A stretch of 64,000 nucleotides of DNA from Trebonia sp963795335 (lineage in GTDB: Bacteria; Actinomycetota; Actinomycetes; Streptosporangiales; Streptosporangiaceae): NCBI GenBank assembly GCA_963795335.1, contig CAWCHI010000015.1, positions 62,001 through 126,000 of the forward strand. Reading direction: 5' to 3'. Below the pieces are notes generated by a model. That model made no database searches and was not told the origin of the DNA. It saw only the letters and a program-made list of their open reading frames with translations. Position 1 is the stretch's first letter. Each line of letters opens with the position of its first letter. Shown piece after piece: positions 25,388-33,944 of the stretch. A program made the position numbers and the translations under genes.

Positions 25388-26482
25388 GTGTCCGTCAACC
25401 TAGGCTTTGCCCAGGCCAGCAACGATTTCCTGATCGCGGCCCTGCTGATCTACTCCGCGTCGGTGCTCGCCTTCGCGGGCGACTACGCCTTCGGGCGCCC
25501 GCGCCGGGCGGCGGCGGCCAAGTCCGCCGTGCCCGCCGCCCAGCTGGCGACGGTCGGCGCCGGGGCGAGCACGCTCCCGGCTGCCCCCGACCCGGTCGAC
25601 ACGACCTTGCCCGACGTCCCCGACACCGAGGCTGAGCGGCCGCCTGCGGCGGCGCCGGACGGCGCCGGCGGGATCGTGCCGGTGCGTCCGGCGGGCGCTT
25701 TCCGCTCGATCTGGGAGGCCGGGCCGTGGGTCCGCTCGGCCGTCGGCCTGGCCGGCCTCGGGATGCTGCTGCACCTGGTGGCGGTGGTCACCCGCGGGCT
25801 GGCGGTGCACCGGGCTCCCTGGGGCAACATGTACGAGTTCATCACCGCGCTGACCTGCGTAGCGGCGATCTTCTTCGGCTACATCGTGGTGCGCTACCGG
25901 GCCTGGCCGCTGGGCGTGTTCGTGATGGGCGCCGTCGTTCTCGCCCTCGGCCTCGCCGAGACGCTCATCTACACCCCGGCCGGGCCGCTGGTGCCCGCGC
26001 TCCAGTCGTACTGGCTGTCCATCCACGTGACCGCGATGACGCTGGCGACCGGCATCTTCTTCGTCGCCGCGGTACTCGGCCTCATGTACCTGGTGGCCGA
26101 GCGCTACCGGGCCCGCGTGGCCGCGGGCAAGGCCGAGCCCGGCAACGGGCTCATCGCCCGCATCCCGTCGGCCGCGCAGCTGGACAAGCTGACCTACCGG
26201 ACGGTGGTCTTCGGCTTCCCCGTGTGGACCTTCGGCGTCATCGCCGGCGCGATCTGGGCCGACCAGGCATGGGGCCGCTACTGGGGCTGGGACCCGGTGG
26301 AGACCTGGGCGTTCATCACCTGGGTGATCTACGCGGCCTACCTGCACGCGCGGGCCACGGCCGGCTGGCGTGGCGCCCGGGCGCACTACATTCAGCTGCT
26401 CGGCTTCGCCAGCCTGGTCACCAACATGCTGGTGGTGCAGGTCTTCATCACCGGCATGCACTCTTACGCCGGGGTCAACTAA
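25388..26482 (+). CDS. ccsA: Cytochrome c biogenesis protein CcsA/ResC
   Basis: Heme-handling partner of ResB, 364 residues, eight or so membrane helices. The heme-binding WWD-type motif is WGRYWGWDPVETWAFITWVIYAAYLH (from about residue 294). Conserved histidines occur in LLHLVAVVTRG, SIHVTAMTLA and the final GMHSYAGVN. Between the first helix and the second lies an unusual roughly 70-residue Ala/Pro-rich cytoplasmic insertion (KSAVPAAQLATVGAGAS onward). GTG 25388 follows GAGGCTTC. This is the last gene of the operon and converges on the PLDc_N gene 10 bases away. Confidence 0.95.
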   Translation: MSVNLGFAQASNDFLIAALLIYSASVLAFAGDYAFGRPRRAAAAKSAVPAAQLATVGAGASTLPAAPDPVDTTLPDVPDTEAERPPAAAPDGAGGIVPVRPAGAFRSIWEAGPWVRSAVGLAGLGMLLHLVAVVTRGLAVHRAPWGNMYEFITALTCVAAIFFGYIVVRYRAWPLGVFVMGAVVLALGLAETLIYTPAGPLVPALQSYWLSIHVTAMTLATGIFFVAAVLGLMYLVAERYRARVAAGKAEPGNGLIARIPSAAQLDKLTYRTVVFGFPVWTFGVIAGAIWADQAWGRYWGWDPVETWAFITWVIYAAYLHARATAGWRGARAHYIQLLGFASLVTNMLVVQVFITGMHSYAGVN

Positions 26483-26492
26483 CGCCCGCGAG

Positions 26493-26846
26493 CTATTCGC
26501 CGGGCTCGAACTCTCCGCTGATAAGCCTGCCGAGCACCTGCAGGAAGTCGTCGTCATCGTCTGGGCCGATGGGCAGGCCCGGCCCGGCTGGCTCCGCCTG
26601 CTGGCTCGACGGGTGCCGGAGCCTGGCCGCCTCGGCCGACCAGGCCCCCCGGCGACGCGGGCGGGCCGCCAGGCGGGCGGTAACCCAGGCGAGGGCGCCA
26701 AGCACCGGCAGCACGAGCAGGACGGCGATCCAGATGCGCTTGCCCAGCCAGGGGAATTCGGCTGGCGGCGCCAGGGCGGCGTCGGTCAGGCAGTACAGCC
26801 AGCAGCCTGCCAGGAAAACGACAAACAGGACACCTGCCAGAAACAT
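26493..26846 (-). CDS. PLDc_N-domain small membrane protein
   Basis: 117 residues with two membrane helices (FLAGVLFVVFLAGCWLYCLTDAAL and WIAVLLVLPVLGALAWVTARL) and the PLDc N-terminal motif between them (LGKRIWIAVLLVLPVLGALAW). The C-terminus is acidic (GPDDDDDFLQVLGRLISGEFEPGE). Such proteins are common next to ccsA in actinobacteria, yet have no assigned function. ATG start at 26846 on the reverse strand. It converges on ccsA. Confidence 0.85.
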   Translation of the reverse strand: MFLAGVLFVVFLAGCWLYCLTDAALAPPAEFPWLGKRIWIAVLLVLPVLGALAWVTARLAARPRRRGAWSAEAARLRHPSSQQAEPAGPGLPIGPDDDDDFLQVLGRLISGEFEPGE

Positions 26847-26997
26847 GGCGAAAGCCTAACGTCCCCGTCATCTCGTCGTCGCCGAAATGCACATCTTCCT
26901 CACCTGCATGTTTAGTGGTGGTCTGTCACCCCGGGTGACGTAATCGGCCTATTCGGAATAGTCTGTGCGTGGGGCGCGGGAAACAGGGAGTCCGAGT

Positions 26998-28258
26998 ATG
27001 CGGCTACGCCTATTCGAGCGGCTCGGCCGGCTCGCTGGCTGGCGGTTCGGTTCGCGACGCGATGGCGGCGGCGCGTCGCGGGAGGCACGCGCCGCCGGCC
27101 CGAGACCAGCGGCAGGCACCGCAAGAATGCCGCTAGCCCGCCTCCGCCTGCCGGAGCGACCAGGAGACCTCCCGCCTTCCGGGCGGCGGACCCGCAAATG
27201 CAGCCGCCGGCCGGCCTGCCGCGGCATGCGCCGGAGAACAACGGCCCGGCACCGCGGCCGGCCGCCATCCGCCCCGGGGGGGCGGTCCCGCCGTCGCCGC
27301 GCAACTACACGCCAGCTGCGGGCGGCGGCATCGGACGAGCGCGAATCAGGGAAGTGCCTGCCGCGGCGGCCCCGCTCGAGGCCCCGGCCCGCTCACAGCC
27401 AGGGGCGCCCGCTCTCGACAGCGAGCGGCAGCCCTGGTACCAGGTCGTCAGCGGGCCGCCAGCCGCCCGGCGGCAAGTAGTCGGCCAGCCGGTTGCGGCC
27501 GAGCGCGTTTCCGGCGTGGCCGCCGCGCAGGCGGCGTCCCTGTCAGCCGGCCAGGCGCGCGCCGCTGGGGCAGCGCATCCGCCCGCTCCGGCCGAGCGAG
27601 CCGAGGCCACGCGTACCCTGCCCCCGTTCGCGGCCGGGCACCCGCGCGGCCATCCGCCCACCGCCGACGGGCGGCGGAACTGCGGGCCGCTGGAGTCGAT
27701 CCTGTGGCGGCAGTGGGATCCCGCCGGGGCGCCCCGCCGGCCGTGGTGGCGGCGGTGGACCGGCTGGCCGAGTTCCCGCGGGCGCTGCAGGAGAAGCTGG
27801 CCCTCGGCCTCGAGGGCATCTACGTGGGAGACGGCGGGGTGCCTGACCTCGACGACATGTCGGCCCTGCACGGGGTGGCGCTGCCCTCGGGCAAGGCGAC
27901 CTGGGACGCCTGCGCCGGGGCGTACGGCGACCACAAGATCGTGGTCGGCACCCGGCCCTCGCCCACCCCCGACGTGATGTGCCACGAGGTCGGGCACGCG
28001 CTGGACGACCTGGACAGCCCAGCGGGGAAGTGGCAATCCGATTCGGCTGAGTTCCGGCTCATCTATGATCAGTGTCAGCCCTTCATCGCGAGCGACTTTC
28101 ACCGGCAGCGGGGCGGTCTGGGCCGCAAGGAGTTCTTCGCCGACGCGTTCGCCGCGATCGCGTCGGCGCAGCGGCCTGCGCTGGTCGACATGCTGGGCGG
28201 CAACACCCGTATCGCGCTGCGGGTGATGCTGTACTTCAACAGGCGTTACGGCATCTAG
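26998..28258 (+). CDS. Putative HExxH zinc metalloprotease with long disordered N-terminus (two frame breaks)
   Basis: ATG 26998 follows CAGGGAGTCCGAGT and reads MRLRLFERLGRLAGWRF; the frame changes near 27180 and near 27725. The first 240 or so residues are Pro/Ala/Arg-rich and probably disordered. The compact C-terminal domain reads AVDRLAEFPRALQEKLALGLEGIYVGD...ALPSG, then DVMCHEVGHALDDLD (HEVGH at about 27982), and downstream GRKEFFADAFAAI, whose Glu may be the third zinc ligand as in lethal-factor-like (ATLF) gluzincins. No signal peptide is visible. TAG at 28256-28258 is followed at once by the small next gene. The substrate is unknown; a toxin or spore-coat-type role is conjecture. Confidence 0.7.
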
Positions 28259-28552
28259 GTGACTGCGATGTTCGTCATACGACTACCGAATGGGAACCTG
28301 CAGGTTCCGCAGACCGCCGTGCACACCGGCGACGGCCGGCTCATCGGCGACGTGTACGTGGAGATCGGCCCGGACGACACCGACTACGCACGGCTGGCGG
28401 CCCAGGCGCTGACGCCGGACGAAGTCGAGGAGCGGCGGGAGCGATGGCGCGCGGGCGACGCCGCGCTCCTGCGCGAGTTCCAGGAGTTCGCCCGCCTGGT
28501 CGACGACGAGTACTGGCCGGGCCAGGAACCCCCGCCCCGGGAACCAGAGTGA
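28259..28552 (+). CDS. Small acidic protein coupled to the metalloprotease
   Basis: 97 residues, FVIRLPNGNLQVPQTAVHTGDGRLIGDVYVEIGPDDTDYARLAAQAL at the start and a charged helical C-terminus (EVEERRERWRAGDAALLREFQEFARLVDDEYWPGQ). GTG 28259 immediately follows the preceding stop; ATG 28268 is an alternative start. I do not recognise the family. Tight linkage to a protease gene suggests an inhibitor, cofactor or substrate. Confidence 0.7.
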   Translation: MTAMFVIRLPNGNLQVPQTAVHTGDGRLIGDVYVEIGPDDTDYARLAAQALTPDEVEERRERWRAGDAALLREFQEFARLVDDEYWPGQEPPPREPE

Positions 28553-28609
28553 CCGCCAGTCCTGCCCGCGCCCGGTCCCGCTCACCCGGTGCCGGTTACC
28601 GTGTCCCGG

Positions 28610-28816
28610 TCACAGGGCCGGGTGCTCGGCCGACGCCTCGCTGTCGCCGCGCAGCAGAGCGCGAACCTCGGACTCCCGGAACCGCCGGTGGCCGCCGGGC
28701 GTGCGGATGCTGGTAATCCGGCCAGACGCGGCCCACCGCGTCACGGTCTTCGGGTCCACTCGGAACAGGGCGGCTACTTCCCCTGGGGTGAGCAGCCGCT
28801 CATTGTTGCCGTCCAC
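28610..28816 (-). CDS. bldC: BldC-family developmental transcription factor
   Basis: 68-residue MerR-like winged-helix protein reading LLTPGEVAALFRVDPKTVTRWAASGRITSIRTPGGHRRFRESEVRALLRG, nearly the canonical BldC sequence of streptomycetes, where it binds cooperatively to direct repeats to hold back development. The same domain type as the HTH gene at 11101 but a different subfamily. ATG 28816 on the reverse strand, divergent from threonine dehydratase with about 200 bases between, which should hold both promoters. Confidence 0.94.
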   Translation of the reverse strand: MDGNNERLLTPGEVAALFRVDPKTVTRWAASGRITSIRTPGGHRRFRESEVRALLRGDSEASAEHPAL

Positions 28817-29001
28817 GTTCCATCTCCTCGATTCGGCCGGGGTATGACCCTAGTTTGGCGACAAACGGGTGCTTTCTGCCTAGATTTCGGGAAATTAGCT
28901 TAGCGATTCACTGGTCGCTCAGGGTGATCCGCGAACACTTCCGTTAAGCGTGTCGCGCCTGTTAACACCCGGGCCAGGTCGCGCGCACGCCGGGCCTCGG
29001 C

Positions 29002-29017
29002 TAGCGTGAACAGCGTG
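29002..29017 (+). promoter_or_regulatory. Likely leaderless promoter of the threonine dehydratase gene
   Basis: TAGCGT (29002-29007) lies seven bases before GTG 29015 with no Shine-Dalgarno sequence between them. Confidence 0.45.
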
Positions 29018-30063
29018 GCCGATTTGGTAGCCCTCGAGGAGATACGCGCCGCCGCCGAGCGACTGCGCGGCGTGGCGGTCCGGACCCCGCTGATACCGTA
29101 ACCGGCGCCGCCCGCGCGGGCGCCGTCACGGTCAAGCCAGAGTCGCTCCAGCCGACCGGCGCGTTCAAGCTCCGCGGGGCCTACAACGCCGTCTACGCGG
29201 TGACCCGCGGCCTGGACTCCTGCGCTAAGCCGGACGGGGTGGTGGCGCACTCGAGCGGGAACCACGGGTTCGCGGTGGCCTATGCGGCCCGCCTGCTCGG
29301 CGTCAGCGCCGCGATCGTGGTCCCGGAGAACGCGCCCGCGGTCAAGACCGACGCGATCTTGTCCACAGGGGCGGAACTGGTCCGGGTCGAGGCGACCTTC
29401 GCCGCCCGGGTCGCGGCCACCGAGGAGATCGCGCGAGTGCGCGGTTACCATCCAGTCGCGCCGTTCGACGACCGGGACGTGATCGCCGGGCAGGGGACCG
29501 CCGGGCTGGAGATCGCGCAGGACTTCGGGGCCGACGGACACCAGGGAACCAGCCGGCCGCGGTCCCCGGCGGCCGTGCTCGTCCCGGTCAGCGGGGGCGG
29601 CCTCATCTCCGGCATCGCCGTCGCGGTCAAGGCGCTGCTTCCGGGCACGCGGGTCATCGGGGTGGAACCCGAGCTGGCGGCCGACGCCCGCGACTCGCTG
29701 CACGCTGGCGCCCGGGTGGCCTGGACGGCCGCGCAGACCGCGCGCACCAGGGCCGACGCCCTGCGGGTCGAGCAGGTCGGCGAGCTCACCTTCCCGCACA
29801 TCCAGGCGTACGTGGACGATATCGTGACGGTGTCCGAGGACGAGATCCTGGACGCCATCGGCCGGCTCGCCTGGCAGACCCGGCTGGTGGCCGAGCCGGG
29901 TGGCGCCGTCGCGGTCGCCGCCGCGCTCAGCCGCGACCCGGCCGAACTCGGTCTCGCCCGCGCGGCGGCAGCGGAAGCCCCGGTGGTCGCGCTGTTGTCG
30001 GGCGGCAACATCGATCCAGCCCTGCTGGCCAGTATCCTGCAGGTCCCGTCCTACACTGGGTAG
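29015..30063 (+). CDS. Threonine/serine dehydratase, PLP-dependent (one frame break)
   Basis: Fold-type II PLP lyase converting threonine or serine to a 2-oxoacid and ammonia. The PLP lysine is in KPESLQPTGAFKLRGAYNAV, the substrate loop is HSSGNHGFAVAYAARLLG, and the phosphate-binding glycine loop is VPVSGGGLISGIAVAVK. The C-terminal VVALLSGGNIDPALLASIL is complete, with no ACT regulatory domain, so it resembles the short catabolic or serine-racemase-like type. MADLVALEEIRAAAERLRGVAVRTPLI (frame 2) joins TGAARAGAVTVKPESL (frame 1) after a one-base deletion near 29090. Confidence 0.9.
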
Positions 30064-30067
30064 TACT

Positions 30068-30391
30068 ATGCGAACCGCTTTTGCCTACACCTCAGCCCGG
30101 ATCCTCATGTTCGGCGTCTCGGTGATCCTGCTCTACCTGGCCGGCGCCCGCGGTTTGCTGCTCCTCGGCCTTGGCCTCGTGATCAGCGCGCTGGCCAGCT
30201 ACATCCTGCTGAACAAGCAGCGCCAGATCATCGCAGGCAAGCTGAACGGCAGGCTTGGACGGGTCAGCACCAAGGCGTCCGAGCTGCGTGAGCGGCTGGC
30301 CGACGGCACTGCGGCGGAGGACGAGGACCAGGACGCGGAAGAGCCTGTCCGCCAGCCCGGTCAGGCCAGCCAGCCCCCGCGGGTCAGGTAA
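30068..30391 (+). CDS. DUF4229 small membrane protein
   Basis: 107 residues: two helices (RILMFGVSVILLYLAGARGLLLLGLGLVISALASYILL) then a basic cytoplasmic segment (NKQRQIIAGKLNGRLGRVSTKASELRERLADG) and an acidic disordered tail, which is the actinobacterial DUF4229 pattern. The function is unknown. ATG 30068 comes five bases after the preceding stop, and a TACACT box (30052-30057) could give a short-leader transcript. The tail overlaps the convergent APS kinase gene by 31 bases. Confidence 0.85.
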   Translation: MRTAFAYTSARILMFGVSVILLYLAGARGLLLLGLGLVISALASYILLNKQRQIIAGKLNGRLGRVSTKASELRERLADGTAAEDEDQDAEEPVRQPGQASQPPRVR

Positions 30392-31948
30392 CCGAGCACC
30401 GCCGCCACCGCCTCGGGCCGTGTCATCACCGACGTGTCGATCGACAGGTCCGCGTCCCGTGGCTCCTCGTACGGGTCGGAGATGCCGGTAAAGGACGTGA
30501 TGGTCCCCGCCCGCGCCTGCGCGTACAGGCCCTTGCGGTCGCGCGCCTCGCACACCTCGAGCGGCGTGGACACGTGCACCAGGATGAAGTCGCCGACTTC
30601 GGAGACCAGCTGCCGGACCCGCGCCCGGGCGGCCGCGTAGGGGGCGATCGGGGCGCAGATCGCGATGCCGCCGTGCCGGGCCACCTCGGCCGCCACGAAC
30701 CCGATCCGGGCGATGTTGAGGTCCCGGTCCTCCCGGGAGAAGGTCAGGCCGGCCGACAGCAGCCGTCGCAGCAGGTCGCCGTCGAGCAGCGACACGGTCC
30801 GGTCGCCTCGCTCCACCAGCGCGTCCCGCAGGTCCCGGGCGAGGGTGGACTTGCCCGAGCCGGACAGGCCGGTACAGAAGACGACCAGGCCGCGGGCGGC
30901 CCGTGGCGGCCGGGCCCGGCGCAGCTCGGCGGTCACGTCGGCCGGCATCAGCCAGGCGGGTACCTCGGCCCCCGCGTCGAGCAGCTCACCGAGTTCGCTG
31001 TCGGACAGCTCACCGCGTTCGCGCCCGGAGTCGATCAGCCGCAGCGGCCGCCAGACCTCAGCTAGCGGGTCGTAGGCCCACTCGCCTTCCGCCAGGATCT
31101 CCAGCCCGAGCTTGGCCGGGTCGAAGGGCGCCTGGCTGGCCGGCCGGGCGCCGGTGCCAGCCGCCGGCAGGGTGTCGGCCGGCACGGTGTCGGCCGGCAG
31201 GGCGTCGGCCGGCAGAGTGTCGGCCAGGAAGTGTCGGCCAGCAGGTGAGTGGCCCCGTAGGCGGCGGCGACCACGGCCCGGGCGTTCAGCTCGGCGGCGA
31301 CATCGCCGCGGGGCGGCAGCGGAACCGGAACGACGACGGTACCCGGCGGCAGCTGGCCGGCGGCCGCGCGGACGGCCCGGACGAGCGCTTCCGGGCGGGT
31401 GACGAGCGCGGCCGGGCCGCGATCAGCGGCAGCAGCAGGATCCGCGCCCGGAGCAGGCTCGCCCGGTGCCGGAGCTGGCCGATCTGCCGCTGACCGAGTG
31501 GCCGCCTGGTCGCATAGGCGAGCACCGGGGACTCCCCGAAGGTCGCGCGGACATCGGCGGGTGCTGCCCGCAAGGCGCGGAACGGCCCATGCTCGGGCGC
31601 GCGCAAGGCGGTAACCGGGCCAGCCACCCGCACGGTGGCGCCGTCCGGATCGGCGGGCAAGCGCTCGGTGACGGTGACGACCGCGAGCGGCGAGCCCTCC
31701 TGGTCCTGCAGCACCAGCCGTTCGGCCCCGTCCGGGACGGCAGCGGCCGGCAGCGTGAGCGTGACCGGGAACGGCCACGGAGTGCCGTCCGCCAGCTGCC
31801 CCCGGGCGCTGACGGCGGACAGGTCGGCCGCCGTGAGGTACCCCTGCAACGGCGCGAATACCCCGGAGGTGAGCAGTTCGAGCTCGCCCAGCTGCTCGTC
31901 GCCCGGTGTCACGGCGGGCCACGCGCCCAGCTCCGCGGGCAGCTCCAC
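30361..31948 (-). CDS. ATP-sulfurylase-like domain fused to adenylylsulfate kinase (two frame breaks)
   Basis: Reads from GTG 31948 (GGAGG seven bases upstream). Residues about 1-250 look like an ATP-sulfurylase N-terminus (LLTSGVFAPLQGYLTAADLSAV, LADGTPWPFPVTLTLP). The catalytic RNPxHxxH motif is not seen where LAYATRRPLGQRQIGQLRH occurs, so this half may be inactive. The C-terminal half is a complete APS kinase: LVVFCTGLSGSGKSTLARDLRDALVERG with the P-loop, LLDGDLLRRLLSAGLTFSREDRDLNIARIG and DPYEEPRDADLSIDTS. It makes PAPS from APS. Frame breaks fall near 31430 and inside the 15-base repeats near 31230. It converges on and overlaps DUF4229. Confidence 0.85.
31171..31235 (-). repeat. 15-base tandem repeat inside the sulfurylase/APS kinase linker
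   Basis: GGTGTCGGCCGGCAC/G repeated about four and a half times with small changes (31171, 31186, 31201, 31216, then a degenerate copy from 31231). It codes for an ADTLP-type pentapeptide repeat on the reverse strand. One frame break lies at its degenerate end. Confidence 0.85.
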
Positions 31949-32169
31949 GTCGCGCCTCCATCTCCCGTTCGGTTACGAGTGCGCCGGCCACGCGGCGATT
32001 CGCCCCGACGATGATAGCCCGGGACCCCAGGTTGACCCGTCAGCGCGGGCGCGGTGGTGACCAGGGACTGCGAGCCGGCGCGCGCTATGGTGGCGGGTTC
32101 GCTAGGAGCACGCGGAATGAGCGAAGCGACGCGGTGGTACGTCAACCCGCGGGTTAACTGAGCGCACTC

Positions 32170-32940
32170 CTAGACGACCCGGGCGAACTGGTCGAGGGGC
32201 TTGCGGATGACGTACAGCAGCTCGTCGTGGGCGTCGTCGTAGCGCCCGCCACTCAGCCGGGAGATCGCCCCGCACGTCACCCGGACCGATGAGGAGAGCC
32301 CAGAGGGCTCGCCCGCTCGGGTCAGCTCGCTTCCGCGGGCGGCGATGACAAGCCCGCGCATGAGCGCGTAGGAGGCGATCCCCTCCCGGCTGACCGCCTT
32401 CTCGTAAACGGCCGGGAACGGCCCGGGGATACCGGGACGGAACCGGGACCAGAGCGCCCGGCGGGCCGGACCGGGCAGCATCCGGTCAAGCACGGCGGTG
32501 GCGCTGTAGCGGTCACCGGTCCTGACGAGCAGCAGGCCGCCCGGCTTGAGCGCGCTGACCAGCCGGTCGAGGACCAGTTCGACATGGTGCACGCGCTCGA
32601 GCATCAGCGCGCAGTAGACCACGTCGTAGGCGCGCTGGGGGATGGGAACCGTGCGCAGGTCGCCCGTGATGACGTCGTCGTAGGCGCTCTCCGTGTCGTC
32701 CAGCACCCGCAGCGCCAGCGGGTGGTCGGAGTCGACCGCGGTGACCGAGATGTCGAACCCGCCCTCGGCGAGCTCGTCGAGCGCCAGCTCACGCAGCGGG
32801 GCCAGGCAGCCCGCCTGGAGCAGGCTGACCGGCTGCCCGGGGCGCTGCAGTACGTAATCGCGTACCGGCTCGGCGAAGAACCGGCTCATGGTCCGCTGGC
32901 CGCCGGCCTGGCCTCGCTCCGCGGTGGTCATGGTACGCAT
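32170..32940 (-). CDS. Class I SAM-dependent methyltransferase
   Basis: 256 residues with a Rossmann methyltransferase core: VSLLQAGCLAPLRELALDELAEGGFDISVTAVDSDHPLALRVLDD (motif I and the acidic SAM-binding strand), GDLRTVPIPQRAYDVVYCALMLERVHHVELVLDRLVSALKPGGLLLVRTG (motifs II-IV). The glycine-rich loop is atypical (LQAGCLA), so binding should be confirmed. ATG 32940 gives MRTMTTAERG; ATG 32931 is a near alternative. The gap to the previous gene (31949-32169) shows no gene I can support. Confidence 0.82.
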   Translation of the reverse strand: MRTMTTAERGQAGGQRTMSRFFAEPVRDYVLQRPGQPVSLLQAGCLAPLRELALDELAEGGFDISVTAVDSDHPLALRVLDDTESAYDDVITGDLRTVPIPQRAYDVVYCALMLERVHHVELVLDRLVSALKPGGLLLVRTGDRYSATAVLDRMLPGPARRALWSRFRPGIPGPFPAVYEKAVSREGIASYALMRGLVIAARGSELTRAGEPSGLSSSVRVTCGAISRLSGGRYDDAHDELLYVIRKPLDQFARVV

Positions 32941-33110
32941 GGTAGTTGAAGAACTACTTTCAGTAAACACTAACCTTTGCGCAGGCAGACAGTGCCGGCG
33001 CCGGGCGGCCGGAACGCCTCAGCAGCAGTTGCCAGTCGCACGTAATATCTAATTAAGGCGCAAGAGTCCTTCAATATTCATTCTTTCGTTTAAGAGAGGA
33101 TAACGGCGCA

Positions 33111-33944
33111 TTGGACCGACGCACGCTAGCCCGGGAGCTTCCGCCCATCTTGCGAGAGTTCGTGATCCATCCAGTCCGGGTGGTCAGGGCGTTGCCAAGT
33201 GAGTGGCGCCAGCGACGGGGGAAATCGCCGTGGTCGGAACAAGACTTCGACCCTGACTGGGATAAGCACCTGCACGCGATGATCGGGGCGCCCTGGCCGT
33301 GTCCCGAGTCGCAGCGAGTACCCGGCCTGCTGGCTGAGGTGGGCCGTCTGCTGACGGCGAAAGGACTCGGCACTGGGCGGCACACCTACGGCTGGTACAG
33401 CGATGCCGATTTCGAGTTGTGCAGCGCGATCTGGTGCGTAACCAGGCATCTAACGCCCGCAGTGGTCATCGAGACCGGCGTGGCCCACGGCATCAGCAGC
33501 CGGCTGATACTCGAGGCCCTGGCTGAGAACGGCCGCGGCCACTTGTCGAGCATCGACCTGCCGCATCCGCTCAACAGTCAGCTGCACGGCACCACCGGCG
33601 TGGCCGTCACCGAATCGCTTCGCTCCCGCTGGACCTACCTTGAGGGCGAGAGCCGGAAGCTGCTGCCATCGCTGGTGGCGAAATCGGAAACCGTCGACCT
33701 GTTCATTCACGACAGTCTTCACACGGCGGAGAACACACTATTCGAAATGGAGCAGGCGGCGTCCGGTATGCGGCCAGGCGGTGTGATGCTAATCGATGAC
33801 ATCCGTGGGCACGACGGATTTAAGTCCTTCGCCGGGCGGCATCCCGAATACACCACCATGCTCTGCTCCACCGCCGACCAGCTGGCTGGATTCGGTGTCG
33901 CGTTCTACGGGGCGGCGACGCTTCCCTCCACCGTGACGCCGTAG
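33111..33944 (+). CDS. SAM-dependent methyltransferase, Methyltransf_24 / cephalosporin-hydroxylase-like
   Basis: 277 residues. AVVIETGVAHGISSRLILEALAENGRGHLSSIDLPH is motif I plus the acidic strand, and TVDLFIHDSLHTAENTLFEMEQAASGMRPGGVMLIDDIRGHDGF carries the DSLH...DD pattern of metal-dependent sugar or macrolide O-methyltransferases. The TTG start at 33111 is supported by GAGAGGATAAC upstream and the lack of a better start. The upstream 60 bases are AT-rich for this genome. The family and the neighbouring sugar genes suggest a polysaccharide decoration role (inference). Confidence 0.82.
   Translation: MDRRTLARELPPILREFVIHPVRVVRALPSEWRQRRGKSPWSEQDFDPDWDKHLHAMIGAPWPCPESQRVPGLLAEVGRLLTAKGLGTGRHTYGWYSDADFELCSAIWCVTRHLTPAVVIETGVAHGISSRLILEALAENGRGHLSSIDLPHPLNSQLHGTTGVAVTESLRSRWTYLEGESRKLLPSLVAKSETVDLFIHDSLHTAENTLFEMEQAASGMRPGGVMLIDDIRGHDGFKSFAGRHPEYTTMLCSTADQLAGFGVAFYGAATLPSTVTP

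Noticed and set aside
31970..32160. Small reverse-strand ORF between the APS kinase gene and the methyltransferase
   Set aside because: No conserved motif, no ribosome binding site, composition of non-coding GC-rich DNA.
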